From assembly GCA_945874195.1 (NCBI GenBank), contig CAMCFW010000114.1, forward strand, positions 1 through 6,836: DNA of 6,836 nucleotides, given 5' to 3'. The translations under genes and the position numbers were made by a program. The notes beneath the pieces are model-generated. The model was not told the origin of the DNA. It saw only the letters and a list, made by a program, of their open reading frames with translations, and did no database searches. Positions 1 through 6,057 of this stretch are shown piece by piece. The DNA comes from Chryseobacterium gleum (GTDB lineage: Bacteria; Bacteroidota; Bacteroidia; UBA10329). How positions within the stretch are numbered: position 1 is the first letter of the stretch; each line of letters opens with the position of its first letter.

Positions 1-1
1 C

Positions 2-652
2 ATTGCGCCCGACTACATTTATGTGAACAACAAGATCAAGGCGAAATTCCTGGAGCGCGTAAAGCACTACATCTTGGAATTCTTCGGCCCGGCCGATAAG
101 CCGTCTGACGACCTTGGCCGCCTCATCAGCGACCGCCACTTTCAGCGCGTAAGCAAGATGCTTACGGGCGACATCATTATTGGCGGGGTGACGGATGCCG
201 CCACCAAGTACATTTCCCCGACCATTATCGACAATGTAACGATGGAACATCCCGCCATGCAGGAGGAGATCTTCGGCCCTGTGATGCCGATCATCGGCTA
301 CGACAACTTCGATGAAGTGATCAACCACATCAACGCGGGCGAACGTCCCTTGGCCATGTATCTGTTCAGCAACGATTCTAAATTGAAGAAGCGACTGATG
401 AACGAAACGTCTTCGGGTGCCATCTGCGTGAACGAGACAATGGTGCATGCCGGACAGCCCAATCTTCCGTTCGGTGGTGTGGGAAACAGCGGCATCGGAG
501 CCTACAACGGCAAGCTCGGTTTCGACACCTTCTCGCACAAGAAGCCTATCATGACCCGTTCGTTCCTGGGCGATGTGGCGCAGAAATATCCTCCTTACAC
601 AAGTGGAAAGCTGAATTTCATCAAGATGGCCTCTAAATGGCTGTTGAGATAG
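2..652 (+). CDS. Aldehyde dehydrogenase, class-3 type, C-terminal part (5' end outside window)
   Basis: This is the last 216 residues, roughly the second half, of an NAD(P)-dependent aldehyde dehydrogenase, which oxidises aldehydes to carboxylic acids. The frame is open from base 2 and reads IAPDYIYV. In the ALDH3/fatty-aldehyde group the catalytic cysteine directly precedes this segment, and base 1 (c) fits the last base of a TGC codon, so the cysteine should be just upstream. The cofactor-binding motif EEIFGPV begins at 263-265. The class-3 hallmark around PFGGVGNSGIGAYNGK follows at about 467-514, then DTFSHKKP. The tail (KYPPYTSGKLNFIKMASKWLLR region) is basic and partly hydrophobic, as in family members that associate with membranes. 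The GTG at 23 is an internal valine, not a start. The stop is 16 bp before the phosphatase gene, so co-transcription is likely. Family is secure; the natural substrate is unknown. Confidence 0.95.
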   Translation: MAPDYIYVNNKIKAKFLERVKHYILEFFGPADKPSDDLGRLISDRHFQRVSKMLTGDIIIGGVTDAATKYISPTIIDNVTMEHPAMQEEIFGPVMPIIGYDNFDEVINHINAGERPLAMYLFSNDSKLKKRLMNETSSGAICVNETMVHAGQPNLPFGGVGNSGIGAYNGKLGFDTFSHKKPIMTRSFLGDVAQKYPPYTSGKLNFIKMASKWLLR

Positions 653-656
653 GGAA

Positions 657-698
657 GAGTGACAAGCGATGAGTGACGAGCGAAAAGTGAGTAGTGCC
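657..698 (+). repeat. Three degenerate 14-nt tandem units across the ALDH/phosphatase junction
   Basis: Units are 657-670 (GAGTGACAAGCGAT), 671-684 (GAGTGACGAGCGAA) and 685-698 (AAGTGAGTAGTGCC). The first two agree at 12 of 14 positions; the third is more diverged. The array fills the gap between the two genes and supplies the ATG at 669 plus the first ten codons of the phosphatase. It resembles the AGTGA-rich low-complexity tracts I recall between genes in Bacteroidota genomes, but that comparison is from memory. Confidence 0.6.
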
Positions 699-1625
699 GC
701 GAGTTTGGTGCTCCTTTTTCCCTTTTTCTTTTTTTCTTTTTCCGTCACCGCGCAAGCGCCCGTCATCGACCATGTCATTGTCATCGGCATTGACGGCATG
801 AGCCCCGATGGAATACACAAGGCCGAAACCCCTACCATCGACAGCATTCTGAAAGTGGCGGCCTACACTTGGAACTGCAAAGCCGTACTACCCACCAGCA
901 GCAGCCCCAACTGGGCCAGCATGATCATGGGCGCAGGGCCAGATAAACATGGCGTCACTTCAAACGCATGGCAGCTCCACAAACAGACCATTGAACTGGA
1001 ATGCGAGGGCACCAAGGGCAATGGCAAGCCCAGCGGCATGTGGCCAACCATTTTCGGGGAATTGCGCAGGCAGAAGCCCGATGCGAACATCGCCTGTTTC
1101 AACGATTGGCTGGCCTTCAACCGCCTGTTCGAGAAGGGCGTGGTGAACCGCCAGCGCGATGCGAATCTCCTACAGGCCGCATCGAACAAGGGTCACAAGG
1201 GCATCACACGCATGGCCTCCAACTATTTTAAGAATAAAAAACCTAGTCTGATGTTCGTTCACTTGGATCAAGTCGACCATGCCGGTCACCACGATGGACA
1301 CGGAACTCAAGCCTATTACGATGCGGTTTCTGTTGCTGACCAGATGATCAAGAAGATCATTGATGCTGTGAAAGCCTCAGGTGTGGCCGAGCGCACGGTC
1401 ATTCTCATCACGGCCGACCATGGCGGAATCGGCCACGGCCACGGAGGCAACACGCCCGAAGAGGTGAATGTGCCGTGGATCCTCACCGGACCCAGCGTGG
1501 CGAACGGAGAACTGCGTGTGCACGTGAACACCTACGACACGGCCGCCACCATTGCCTACCTGCTCGGCATCAAAGCCCCCGACTGTTGGGTGGGAAGAGC
1601 GGTGATGGAGGCGGTGGGGCAGTGA
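669..1625 (+). CDS. Exported alkaline-phosphatase-superfamily protein (type I phosphodiesterase / nucleotide pyrophosphatase-like)
   Basis: A 318-residue metal-dependent phosphohydrolase, probably hydrolysing phosphate mono- or diesters in the periplasm. Residues about 13-28 are a phenylalanine-rich hydrophobic stretch ending VTAQA, a signal peptide with likely cleavage near residue 28-30. The superfamily metal sites are visible: D42 in VIGIDGM, the nucleophile region PTSSSPNW (S78 aligns with the Thr/Ser nucleophile of NPP enzymes, N81 with the conserved Asn), D203 and H207 in VDHAGHHDG, D250-H251 in TADHGG, and a last His probably among H256/H258 in the GHGHGG stretch. The end (VPWILTGPSV, then DTAATIAYLLGI) is typical of the group. 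The size suggests a compact core without extra domains. The ATG lies within a tandem repeat; GTG 687, TTG 705 or GTG 708 are alternatives, but ATG 669 is kept because it gives the signal peptide a basic R5-K6 region. Substrate cannot be told. Confidence 0.88.
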   Translation: MSDERKVSSAASLVLLFPFFFFSFSVTAQAPVIDHVIVIGIDGMSPDGIHKAETPTIDSILKVAAYTWNCKAVLPTSSSPNWASMIMGAGPDKHGVTSNAWQLHKQTIELECEGTKGNGKPSGMWPTIFGELRRQKPDANIACFNDWLAFNRLFEKGVVNRQRDANLLQAASNKGHKGITRMASNYFKNKKPSLMFVHLDQVDHAGHHDGHGTQAYYDAVSVADQMIKKIIDAVKASGVAERTVILITADHGGIGHGHGGNTPEEVNVPWILTGPSVANGELRVHVNTYDTAATIAYLLGIKAPDCWVGRAVMEAVGQ

Positions 1626-1640
1626 GGGGGGTATGCTTTT

Positions 1641-1657
1641 CTCCCCGCTGGCGGGAG
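1641..1657. repeat. GC-rich palindrome in convergent intergenic gap
   Basis: CTCCCCGCTGGCGGGAG is a near-perfect inverted repeat (one bulged C, loop CTGG), 16 bases after the phosphatase stop. No T-run follows it on either strand, so it is not a classic intrinsic terminator. It could act as an RNA 3'-end-protecting hairpin or be a copy of a dispersed REP-like element. Confidence 0.45.
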
Positions 1658-1684
1658 TTCAGGATATAGTTGCATATTTGATTT

Positions 1685-1708
1685 ACAGCTTCTGAACGTT
1701 CAGGCTGT
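1685..1708. repeat. Imperfect palindrome with perfect 12-bp core CTGAACGTTCAG
   Basis: The core at 1692-1703 is perfectly self-complementary. Flanking ACAGC (1685-1689) and GCTGT (1704-1708) are also complementary, separated on the left side by a two-T bulge. A short second inverted repeat, CTTCC/GGAAG at 1711-1726, follows. No T-run accompanies them. The gap 1626-1784 between two converging genes contains no gene I would support; these palindromes are its only notable content. Confidence 0.45.
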
Positions 1709-1784
1709 GCCTTCCTGTTTTGGAAGTGTCGGTTCAGCGAAAAGTCTTGTTGATCAGGATTTCCAAAAATCGCCAGAGCGCGCG

Positions 1785-3218
1785 TCAATTGCCATTATCC
1801 AAGAACTGCTCATTGAAATTGACCAGATACAATTTCTCTGATGCCCGTGTGATGGCCGTATAGAGCCATCGCACGTATTCCACACCGAGCATTTCTGGCG
1901 TCAGGTAGCCTTGGTCAACGAACACGGCAGGCCACTGTCCGCCCTGCGCCTTATGGCAGGTGATGGCATAACCGAATTTGACCTGAAGCGCGTGCAGGTA
2001 GGGGTCTTCGGCCACCTTCTTGGCCTGTTCGGATGGTGGAGAAACGTGGGCGTAACTTAAACTCACTGAGTTGTAAAGCTGTTCGAGGTCTGCATCCGGC
2101 AGCGATGGAGCCTGAACATGCAGGCAATTCAGCAGCAATTTCACATCCAACGAATCTTCTATTGGATAATCCATCAATCGGATGGTGGCGTTTGCAAAAC
2201 GGAAACCGTGGGCCACTTCGATGGCACCCAGCCGCATGATCTCTATCATGTCGCCATTTGCAATGAAACCCGCGCTCGATTCTTTGGGCAACCAATGGTA
2301 GTTATTCTTCACCACCATCAGTTTGTCGGTCGATGCGATCTCCTCCTCCATGTATCTGATGCGAATCCGGATCTGTTGATTGAATTCGTTGGCACTCTTG
2401 TTTGAACGCGTGATGACCATGGCGCCATCTTCGCCAAATTCGCCATATGCGCGGTTGAGCTCGTCCTCAAAATCGAGCATGTCGATCACTTTCACGTCCG
2501 CAAAATTGACCTTGAGCGAAATGTTGGAGCTGTTGTTCTGAAGCAGATGGCGAAGCTCGGTGGCATTGGTCAGGATTCCAGAATCGGCCTCCTGACGCAC
2601 CACTTCGCGCAGTTCGTGCTGCATCTCCTTCATGAATTGGAAATTCGTGCCAAGCACTTTTCCGTCCAAGGCCGGGCTGTCGGCCGAACCCACAGGCGGA
2701 AGTTGGGCCGTGTCTCCAATGAGCAGCAACTTGCAGTCCTTACCGTCTTCCAAGAATTTCATAAGGTCGGAAAGCAGGTTCTTGGATTGGATTCTGCCTG
2801 AACCGGCATCGCGCGAAAGCGAGATCATGGAAGCTTCGTCTACAATGATCACCGCGTTCTTCCCTCTGTTGTGTCTAATGATGAACTGAATGTTGCCGTT
2901 CTCATCGGTGGTTATCTGATAGATGAACTTGTGGATGGTGAACGCCCGTTGCCCGGTGTATGAAGCAAGAACCTTTGCGGCCCTTCCTGTCGGAGCCAGT
3001 AGGGCATACTTCCGTTTCATGGCCTGTAGGGTTTTCACCACGCTGATGACCATAGAGGTCTTACCTGTTCCGGCATATCCTTTCAAAAGGAAGACCTTGC
3101 CCACGTTCTTTTCCGTCAGAAATTCCGATAGGAGATACACGAATCCCTCTTGCCCTTTTGTGGGTTTGAAAGGGAGTTCGGCAATGAGTCGGTCGTATGT
3201 GGTCTTGGGAGTATCCAA
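1785..3218 (-). CDS. SF1 DNA helicase, RecD/Pif1-like, stand-alone
   Basis: A 477-residue ATP-dependent DNA helicase of the RecD-like SF1B type, presumably cytoplasmic and used in DNA repair or recombination. In order: Walker A GYAGTGKTS (47-55), motif Ia APTGRAAKVL (75-84), Walker B VDEAS (126-130), motif III GDTAQLPPVG (168-177), and the C-terminal RecA-like lobe with GYAITCHKAQGGQWP (416-430) and motif VI WLYTAITRASEKLYLV (451-466, arginine finger R458). The length matches the compact single-gene version common in Bacteroidota, without the long N-terminal domain of RecD2. The start is TTG at 3216-3218: the frame is closed by a TAA at 3222-3224 two codons upstream, and no ATG occurs in frame before the Walker A motif. 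ATT at 3219-3221 is the only other option. It is convergent with the phosphatase and divergent from the fibre gene, so it is probably monocistronic. The exact biological role is unknown. Confidence 0.93.
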   Translation of the reverse strand: MDTPKTTYDRLIAELPFKPTKGQEGFVYLLSEFLTEKNVGKVFLLKGYAGTGKTSMVISVVKTLQAMKRKYALLAPTGRAAKVLASYTGQRAFTIHKFIYQITTDENGNIQFIIRHNRGKNAVIIVDEASMISLSRDAGSGRIQSKNLLSDLMKFLEDGKDCKLLLIGDTAQLPPVGSADSPALDGKVLGTNFQFMKEMQHELREVVRQEADSGILTNATELRHLLQNNSSNISLKVNFADVKVIDMLDFEDELNRAYGEFGEDGAMVITRSNKSANEFNQQIRIRIRYMEEEIASTDKLMVVKNNYHWLPKESSAGFIANGDMIEIMRLGAIEVAHGFRFANATIRLMDYPIEDSLDVKLLLNCLHVQAPSLPDADLEQLYNSVSLSYAHVSPPSEQAKKVAEDPYLHALQVKFGYAITCHKAQGGQWPAVFVDQGYLTPEMLGVEYVRWLYTAITRASEKLYLVNFNEQFLDNGN

Positions 3219-3230
3219 AATTTATCGGCA

Positions 3231-3261
3231 GAAAGGTAATGTCGGTCGAAGCCAGATGCAA
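3231..3261 (-). promoter_or_regulatory. Likely Bacteroidota-type promoter of the helicase gene
   Basis: On the minus strand TTG (3259-3261) is followed by a 20-nt spacer and TACCTTTC (3231-3238), a 7-of-8 match to the -7 consensus TAnnTTTG. The expected start point is only a few bases before the TTG codon at 3218, giving a very short leader. This supports initiation at that unusual codon. Prediction from consensus only. Confidence 0.45.
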
Positions 3262-3285
3262 GTCCGTCCAGTTTCGGGTTGACGT

Positions 3286-3295
3286 TTATCGATAA
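3286..3295. promoter_or_regulatory. Perfect palindrome TTATCGATAA in divergent intergenic region
   Basis: A perfect 10-bp palindrome lies in the middle of the 148-bp gap between the divergent helicase and fibre genes. TTTATC recurs at 3221-3226, 3285-3290 and 3324-3329. It could be a binding site for a dimeric regulator, but a 10-bp AT-rich palindrome can arise by chance. I found no convincing TAnnTTTG box for the fibre gene in this gap. Confidence 0.2.
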
Positions 3296-3366
3296 GGGGA
3301 TCAATAAAAATAACCATCTACAGTTTATCACCGTTAAATGGCGACACAAGCATAAGATCAGAACTA

Positions 3367-5748
3367 ATGAAAGCCAAGTTCATCATCATCACATTCCTCG
3401 CATTCTCTGCCACGGTATCCGGGCAAACAGTGGGAATTGGCAGCACATCATTTACTCCCAACGCCAGTTCGGTTCTTGAATTGAGAACCACCACAGCAGG
3501 ATTCCTCATGCCTCGTATGACTGAGGTTCAGCGCGATGCCATCGTTGCTCCTGCAGAAGGATTACTCATCTATCAGAATAACAACACCAAGGGGTTCAAG
3601 TATTATGATGGAAGCGCATGGGTGCCTTTTGGAGGCGCTGCAGGTGCCGATAACTTCGGTAATCATATTGCCACTAGCAATATTCAGCTCAGTGATTTTT
3701 GGCTTTCCAATGATGGAGGTAGCGAAGGAATCCGCGTCAGCAACGTTGGTAACGTTGGAGTCGGAACTTCTACCCCGATAGAAAGACTTCAGGTGGCAGG
3801 AAAGATCGTAGTTGACAACGATATCTATGATGATAGTGGCGATCTTCGGTTCAGTGGAGAAGATGATGTGTACATCACCATGGACTATAACAACAATGAT
3901 GCAGACACACGGGCCATCCGCTTCGGAAAAAATAGCATGACCGCGCCAACAGAACTAATGACGATCATGGAAAGCGGAAATGTCGGTATCGGAACAACCA
4001 CACCTGACAGGCTTTTGAATGTAGGTTCGGCCACTGGCGCTTCGGTAATGTTGACACGAGAACATCCGAACACGTTGGCTGGTGAAAGGCTCGGAGAGTT
4101 GATTTTCGATAGTACGGATGACACGACCCCTTCAACAAGTGATGGAAGTGCCGTGATCCGCGCAACAGCCTCTGAAAACCATGGCAATAGCAACAAAGGT
4201 GGCAACCTAAGTTTCCTTACCAAGCCATCCGGAACCATGTTCTCGAATCCCGCCTTGGAACGTATGACCATTCTGCATAACGGAAACATCGGTATCGGTG
4301 TGGCGGCCCCTTTGGCTAAGTTACACATGAATGGGTCGGTGAGAATGGATGTTTTGGCAGGAGGCGGCAACCAAATGGTGGTGACCGACAACAACGGAAC
4401 ACTTTCAACTCAGGCCTTGCCGACCACGTCCACTGAACTTTGGACCGCGGGTGCAGGTTCCAACATTTATCGCGCAGCTGGCTATGTGGGCATTGGCACA
4501 TCTGCCCCTGCAAACAAGCTTGAGGTGGTGAACAGTGGAAGTTCAGGCTCGGCAGATGACATATCGCTGCGAACCTACACGGCCACTCCTGGTGCTCAGT
4601 TCCTTTTCCAAACTGCCCGTGGCACAGAAATGGCGCCAACAAACATTGCCGCGAATGATGACCTGGGTTCTCTAGGCTACTGGGGACGAATAGGAGGAGC
4701 AAATACTCAGATCGGTCGCATTCACATGGAATATACAGGAAACGGAACAACGAACGAAAGTGAAATTCAAATAACCAATTCAGGATATGAGCACATGAGG
4801 ATTGACGAGATAGGCAGGGTTAGCATTGGTACTGGTGCGACCACTGGCGTGGTTGCTCCAATGGCAAATCTTCACCTATACGGAAGAGGAACTACCGGAT
4901 TTACACCATCTGGAACAACCGGCCAGCCTTCACCGAACACAGGCTCCGAAATAGGGTTTGCCGCTGGCGGGTTTTATAGCGGGTTGGCAGCCTCTATTCA
5001 AATGATCGATTATGACGGTTATTCGGGCGGGTTGGCATTCAATGTTCACAGAGGCGTCTATAATGGGGCTGGTGGAAGCTTTGCAGACAACTGGCCATCA
5101 GACGTCATTCAGGCAATGACCATTGTCAATAATGGAAGGGTTGGTATAGGAACATCGGACCCGGACGAAAAGCTGGAAGTGGCCGGTGGTAATCTGAAGG
5201 TCTCTTCGTTGTCGGGAACTGCATACGGTGTTCAATTGGAGAATCCGGCTGCAACATTCACAACTACTCATAAGGCTGGTGCACAGATCGCAAACATCAC
5301 CTATACATGGCCTGTTGCCCCGGCAACGGTAAATGGAGCAATACTTACCTCGACCACAGGAGGTGTATTGGCCTGGGATTCGTTCATACTTCCAACCACG
5401 CTTGAAGCCGTTACAAACGACAACGTCAACCCAGCCAGTTATGCTGCCGGATCTATTCCTGGAATGTCGCTTGCTAGTGTTCCTGCTGGAACATACCTCG
5501 TAACCTTCAATGCCAACATGACCCGAAATGGCAGCACCGCCTGCAGCTGCGTAGTAAGAGCAGGAGGAACCGATGACCTTGACACGGAGCGAAACTTCGA
5601 AATACCTGCTGCAGCATCAGAATTTACCTTGAATGGAAAGGTGACCCTTGCTTCAACAGGCACAATTGAAATTCGATGCATGAAGACCACCGGAGGTGCT
5701 GGAATGACAGTAAGAAAACGGTCAATGACAGTTCAGCGAACAAATTGA
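3367..5748 (+). CDS. Secreted fibre-like protein with VGIGTxxP repeats and C-terminal beta-rich domain
   Basis: A 793-residue exported protein of the tail-fibre-like/surface group common in Bacteroidota; its role is not known, with adhesion or surface structure the usual guess. Residues 1-19 are a signal peptide (MKAKF, hydrophobic core, TVSG before Q20). Residues 21-90 form the usual head segment with SSVLELRTTTAGFLMPRMTE, GLLIYQNN and YYDGSAWVPFGG. Then come six repeats of roughly 'MTIxxxGxVGIGTxxPxxxLxVxG' at residues 121-145, 198-220, 300-323, 368-389, 477-506 and 584-607. TYTWPVAPATVNGAIL...GVLAW (646-670) is a further segment typical of the group. Residues about 675-793 form a separate domain with PAGTYLVTFNANMT and C726, C728 and C771, possibly a C1q/TNF-like jelly roll. 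There is no S74 chaperone/peptidase domain and no recognisable type IX secretion sorting tail. ATG 3367 has no clear Shine-Dalgarno sequence. It is monocistronic, ending at a strong terminator. Confidence 0.9.
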   Translation: MKAKFIIITFLAFSATVSGQTVGIGSTSFTPNASSVLELRTTTAGFLMPRMTEVQRDAIVAPAEGLLIYQNNNTKGFKYYDGSAWVPFGGAAGADNFGNHIATSNIQLSDFWLSNDGGSEGIRVSNVGNVGVGTSTPIERLQVAGKIVVDNDIYDDSGDLRFSGEDDVYITMDYNNNDADTRAIRFGKNSMTAPTELMTIMESGNVGIGTTTPDRLLNVGSATGASVMLTREHPNTLAGERLGELIFDSTDDTTPSTSDGSAVIRATASENHGNSNKGGNLSFLTKPSGTMFSNPALERMTILHNGNIGIGVAAPLAKLHMNGSVRMDVLAGGGNQMVVTDNNGTLSTQALPTTSTELWTAGAGSNIYRAAGYVGIGTSAPANKLEVVNSGSSGSADDISLRTYTATPGAQFLFQTARGTEMAPTNIAANDDLGSLGYWGRIGGANTQIGRIHMEYTGNGTTNESEIQITNSGYEHMRIDEIGRVSIGTGATTGVVAPMANLHLYGRGTTGFTPSGTTGQPSPNTGSEIGFAAGGFYSGLAASIQMIDYDGYSGGLAFNVHRGVYNGAGGSFADNWPSDVIQAMTIVNNGRVGIGTSDPDEKLEVAGGNLKVSSLSGTAYGVQLENPAATFTTTHKAGAQIANITYTWPVAPATVNGAILTSTTGGVLAWDSFILPTTLEAVTNDNVNPASYAAGSIPGMSLASVPAGTYLVTFNANMTRNGSTACSCVVRAGGTDDLDTERNFEIPAAASEFTLNGKVTLASTGTIEIRCMKTTGGAGMTVRKRSMTVQRTN
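3727..5187 (+). repeat. Six degenerate protein-coding GIG repeats
   Basis: Units are at 3727-3801, 3958-4026, 4264-4335, 4468-4533, 4795-4884 and 5116-5187. Each encodes a short strand, a G-N/R/Y-V turn, the GIG (GVG, SIG) box and a closing LxV strand. Distances between successive boxes are 76, 102, 66, 111 and 107 residues, so the units sit between variable inserts rather than in a tight tandem array. Unit 3 has VAAP instead of TxxP and unit 5 carries a longer insert after SIGTG. The similarity is at protein level; DNA identity is low, which points to old duplication. Confidence 0.75.
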
Positions 5749-5773
5749 TATGATCGCATCGTGAATCGGTGCT

Positions 5774-5803
5774 AAAGGGCGGATCGGATGATTCGCCCTT
5801 TTT
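5774..5803 (+). terminator. Strong intrinsic terminator of the fibre gene
   Basis: Arms AAAGGGCGGATC (5774-5785) and GATTCGCCCTTT (5790-5801) pair over 12 bp with one G-U pair around a GGAT tetraloop, and the T-run 5799-5803 follows. It begins 25 bases after the stop codon at 5748. Because it overlaps an upstream ATG at 5788, it also argues against that ATG as the start of the next gene. Confidence 0.9.
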
Positions 5804-5804
5804 G

Positions 5805-5812
5805 TATCTTCA
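5805..5812 (+). promoter_or_regulatory. Possible weak -7 box for the dehydratase operon
   Basis: TATCTTCA matches six of eight positions of TAnnTTTG and lies 8 bases before the ATG at 5821, directly after the terminator. No good TTG element is seen about 20 bases upstream, where the terminator stem lies. If it is not used, the two genes downstream would depend on read-through. Confidence 0.22.
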
Positions 5813-5820
5813 TACCCACC

Positions 5821-6057
5821 ATGTGGATAGAAAAAGACAACGAATTGATCGGGTCATTTGAGTTTGACGATTTCGTTCAGGCATTTGCATTCATGACCCA
5901 AGTGGCGCTCATTGCCGAGAAACTGAACCACCATCCGAACTGGAGCAACATATATAATAAGGTGGAGGTTAGATTGACCACGCACGATGCAGGAAATGTG
6001 ATCACCACCAAAGACCGCGAAATGGCATCCATCATCGAAAGCATCTATCATAGATGA
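5821..6057 (+). CDS. Pterin-4a-carbinolamine dehydratase (4a-hydroxytetrahydrobiopterin dehydratase), short form
   Basis: A 78-residue cytoplasmic enzyme that dehydrates 4a-hydroxytetrahydropterin, regenerating the pterin cofactor after aromatic amino acid hydroxylation. The family core is complete: DFVQAFAFMTQVALIAEKLNHHPNW, then NIYNKVEVRLTTHDAG and a final helix. H37, H38 and H55 correspond to the catalytic histidines of the family (the 17-residue gap H38-H55 matches mammalian H62-H79), with HHPNW and the following Y45 also conserved. ATG 5821 (MWIEKD) is chosen because the tryptophan begins the conserved region and the upstream ATG at 5788 lies inside the terminator hairpin. The protein lacks the N-terminal 20 or so residues of typical 95-110-residue homologues; I believe short versions are usual in Bacteroidota. 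Its stop overlaps the next start (ATGA). No hydroxylase gene is in the window, so the partner pterin enzyme is unknown. Confidence 0.93.
   Translation: MWIEKDNELIGSFEFDDFVQAFAFMTQVALIAEKLNHHPNWSNIYNKVEVRLTTHDAGNVITTKDREMASIIESIYHR

Noticed and set aside
23..25. GTG at 23 as the start of the aldehyde dehydrogenase
   Set aside because: The frame is open to the window edge and already reads the conserved IAPDYIYV segment, so the gene begins outside the window.
1570..1788. 72-codon minus-strand frame overlapping the helicase stop by 4 bases
   Set aside because: Its start is TTG, its proline-rich end is the antisense of the phosphatase C-terminus, and its middle is the translated palindrome cluster. 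No family resemblance.
3116..3349. 77-codon minus-strand frame over the helicase start, possibly a frameshifted N-terminal extension
   Set aside because: The helicase has a complete, family-like N-terminus from TTG 3218, and this frame has no recognisable content.
3885..4750. Minus-strand frames of 169 and 144 codons (3885-4394 and 4316-4750)
   Set aside because: They lie fully antisense to the repeat-rich fibre gene, have unconvincing composition, and the plus-strand protein is clearly real.
3727..5187. CRISPR array or DNA-level tandem repeat in the fibre gene
   Set aside because: The repeats are conserved only as protein motifs, with unequal spacing and low nucleotide identity.
5788..5820. 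Upstream ATG at 5788 as start of the pterin dehydratase
   Set aside because: It falls in the loop of the intrinsic terminator, and the extra 11 residues do not resemble the family. ATG 5821 fits the conserved region.
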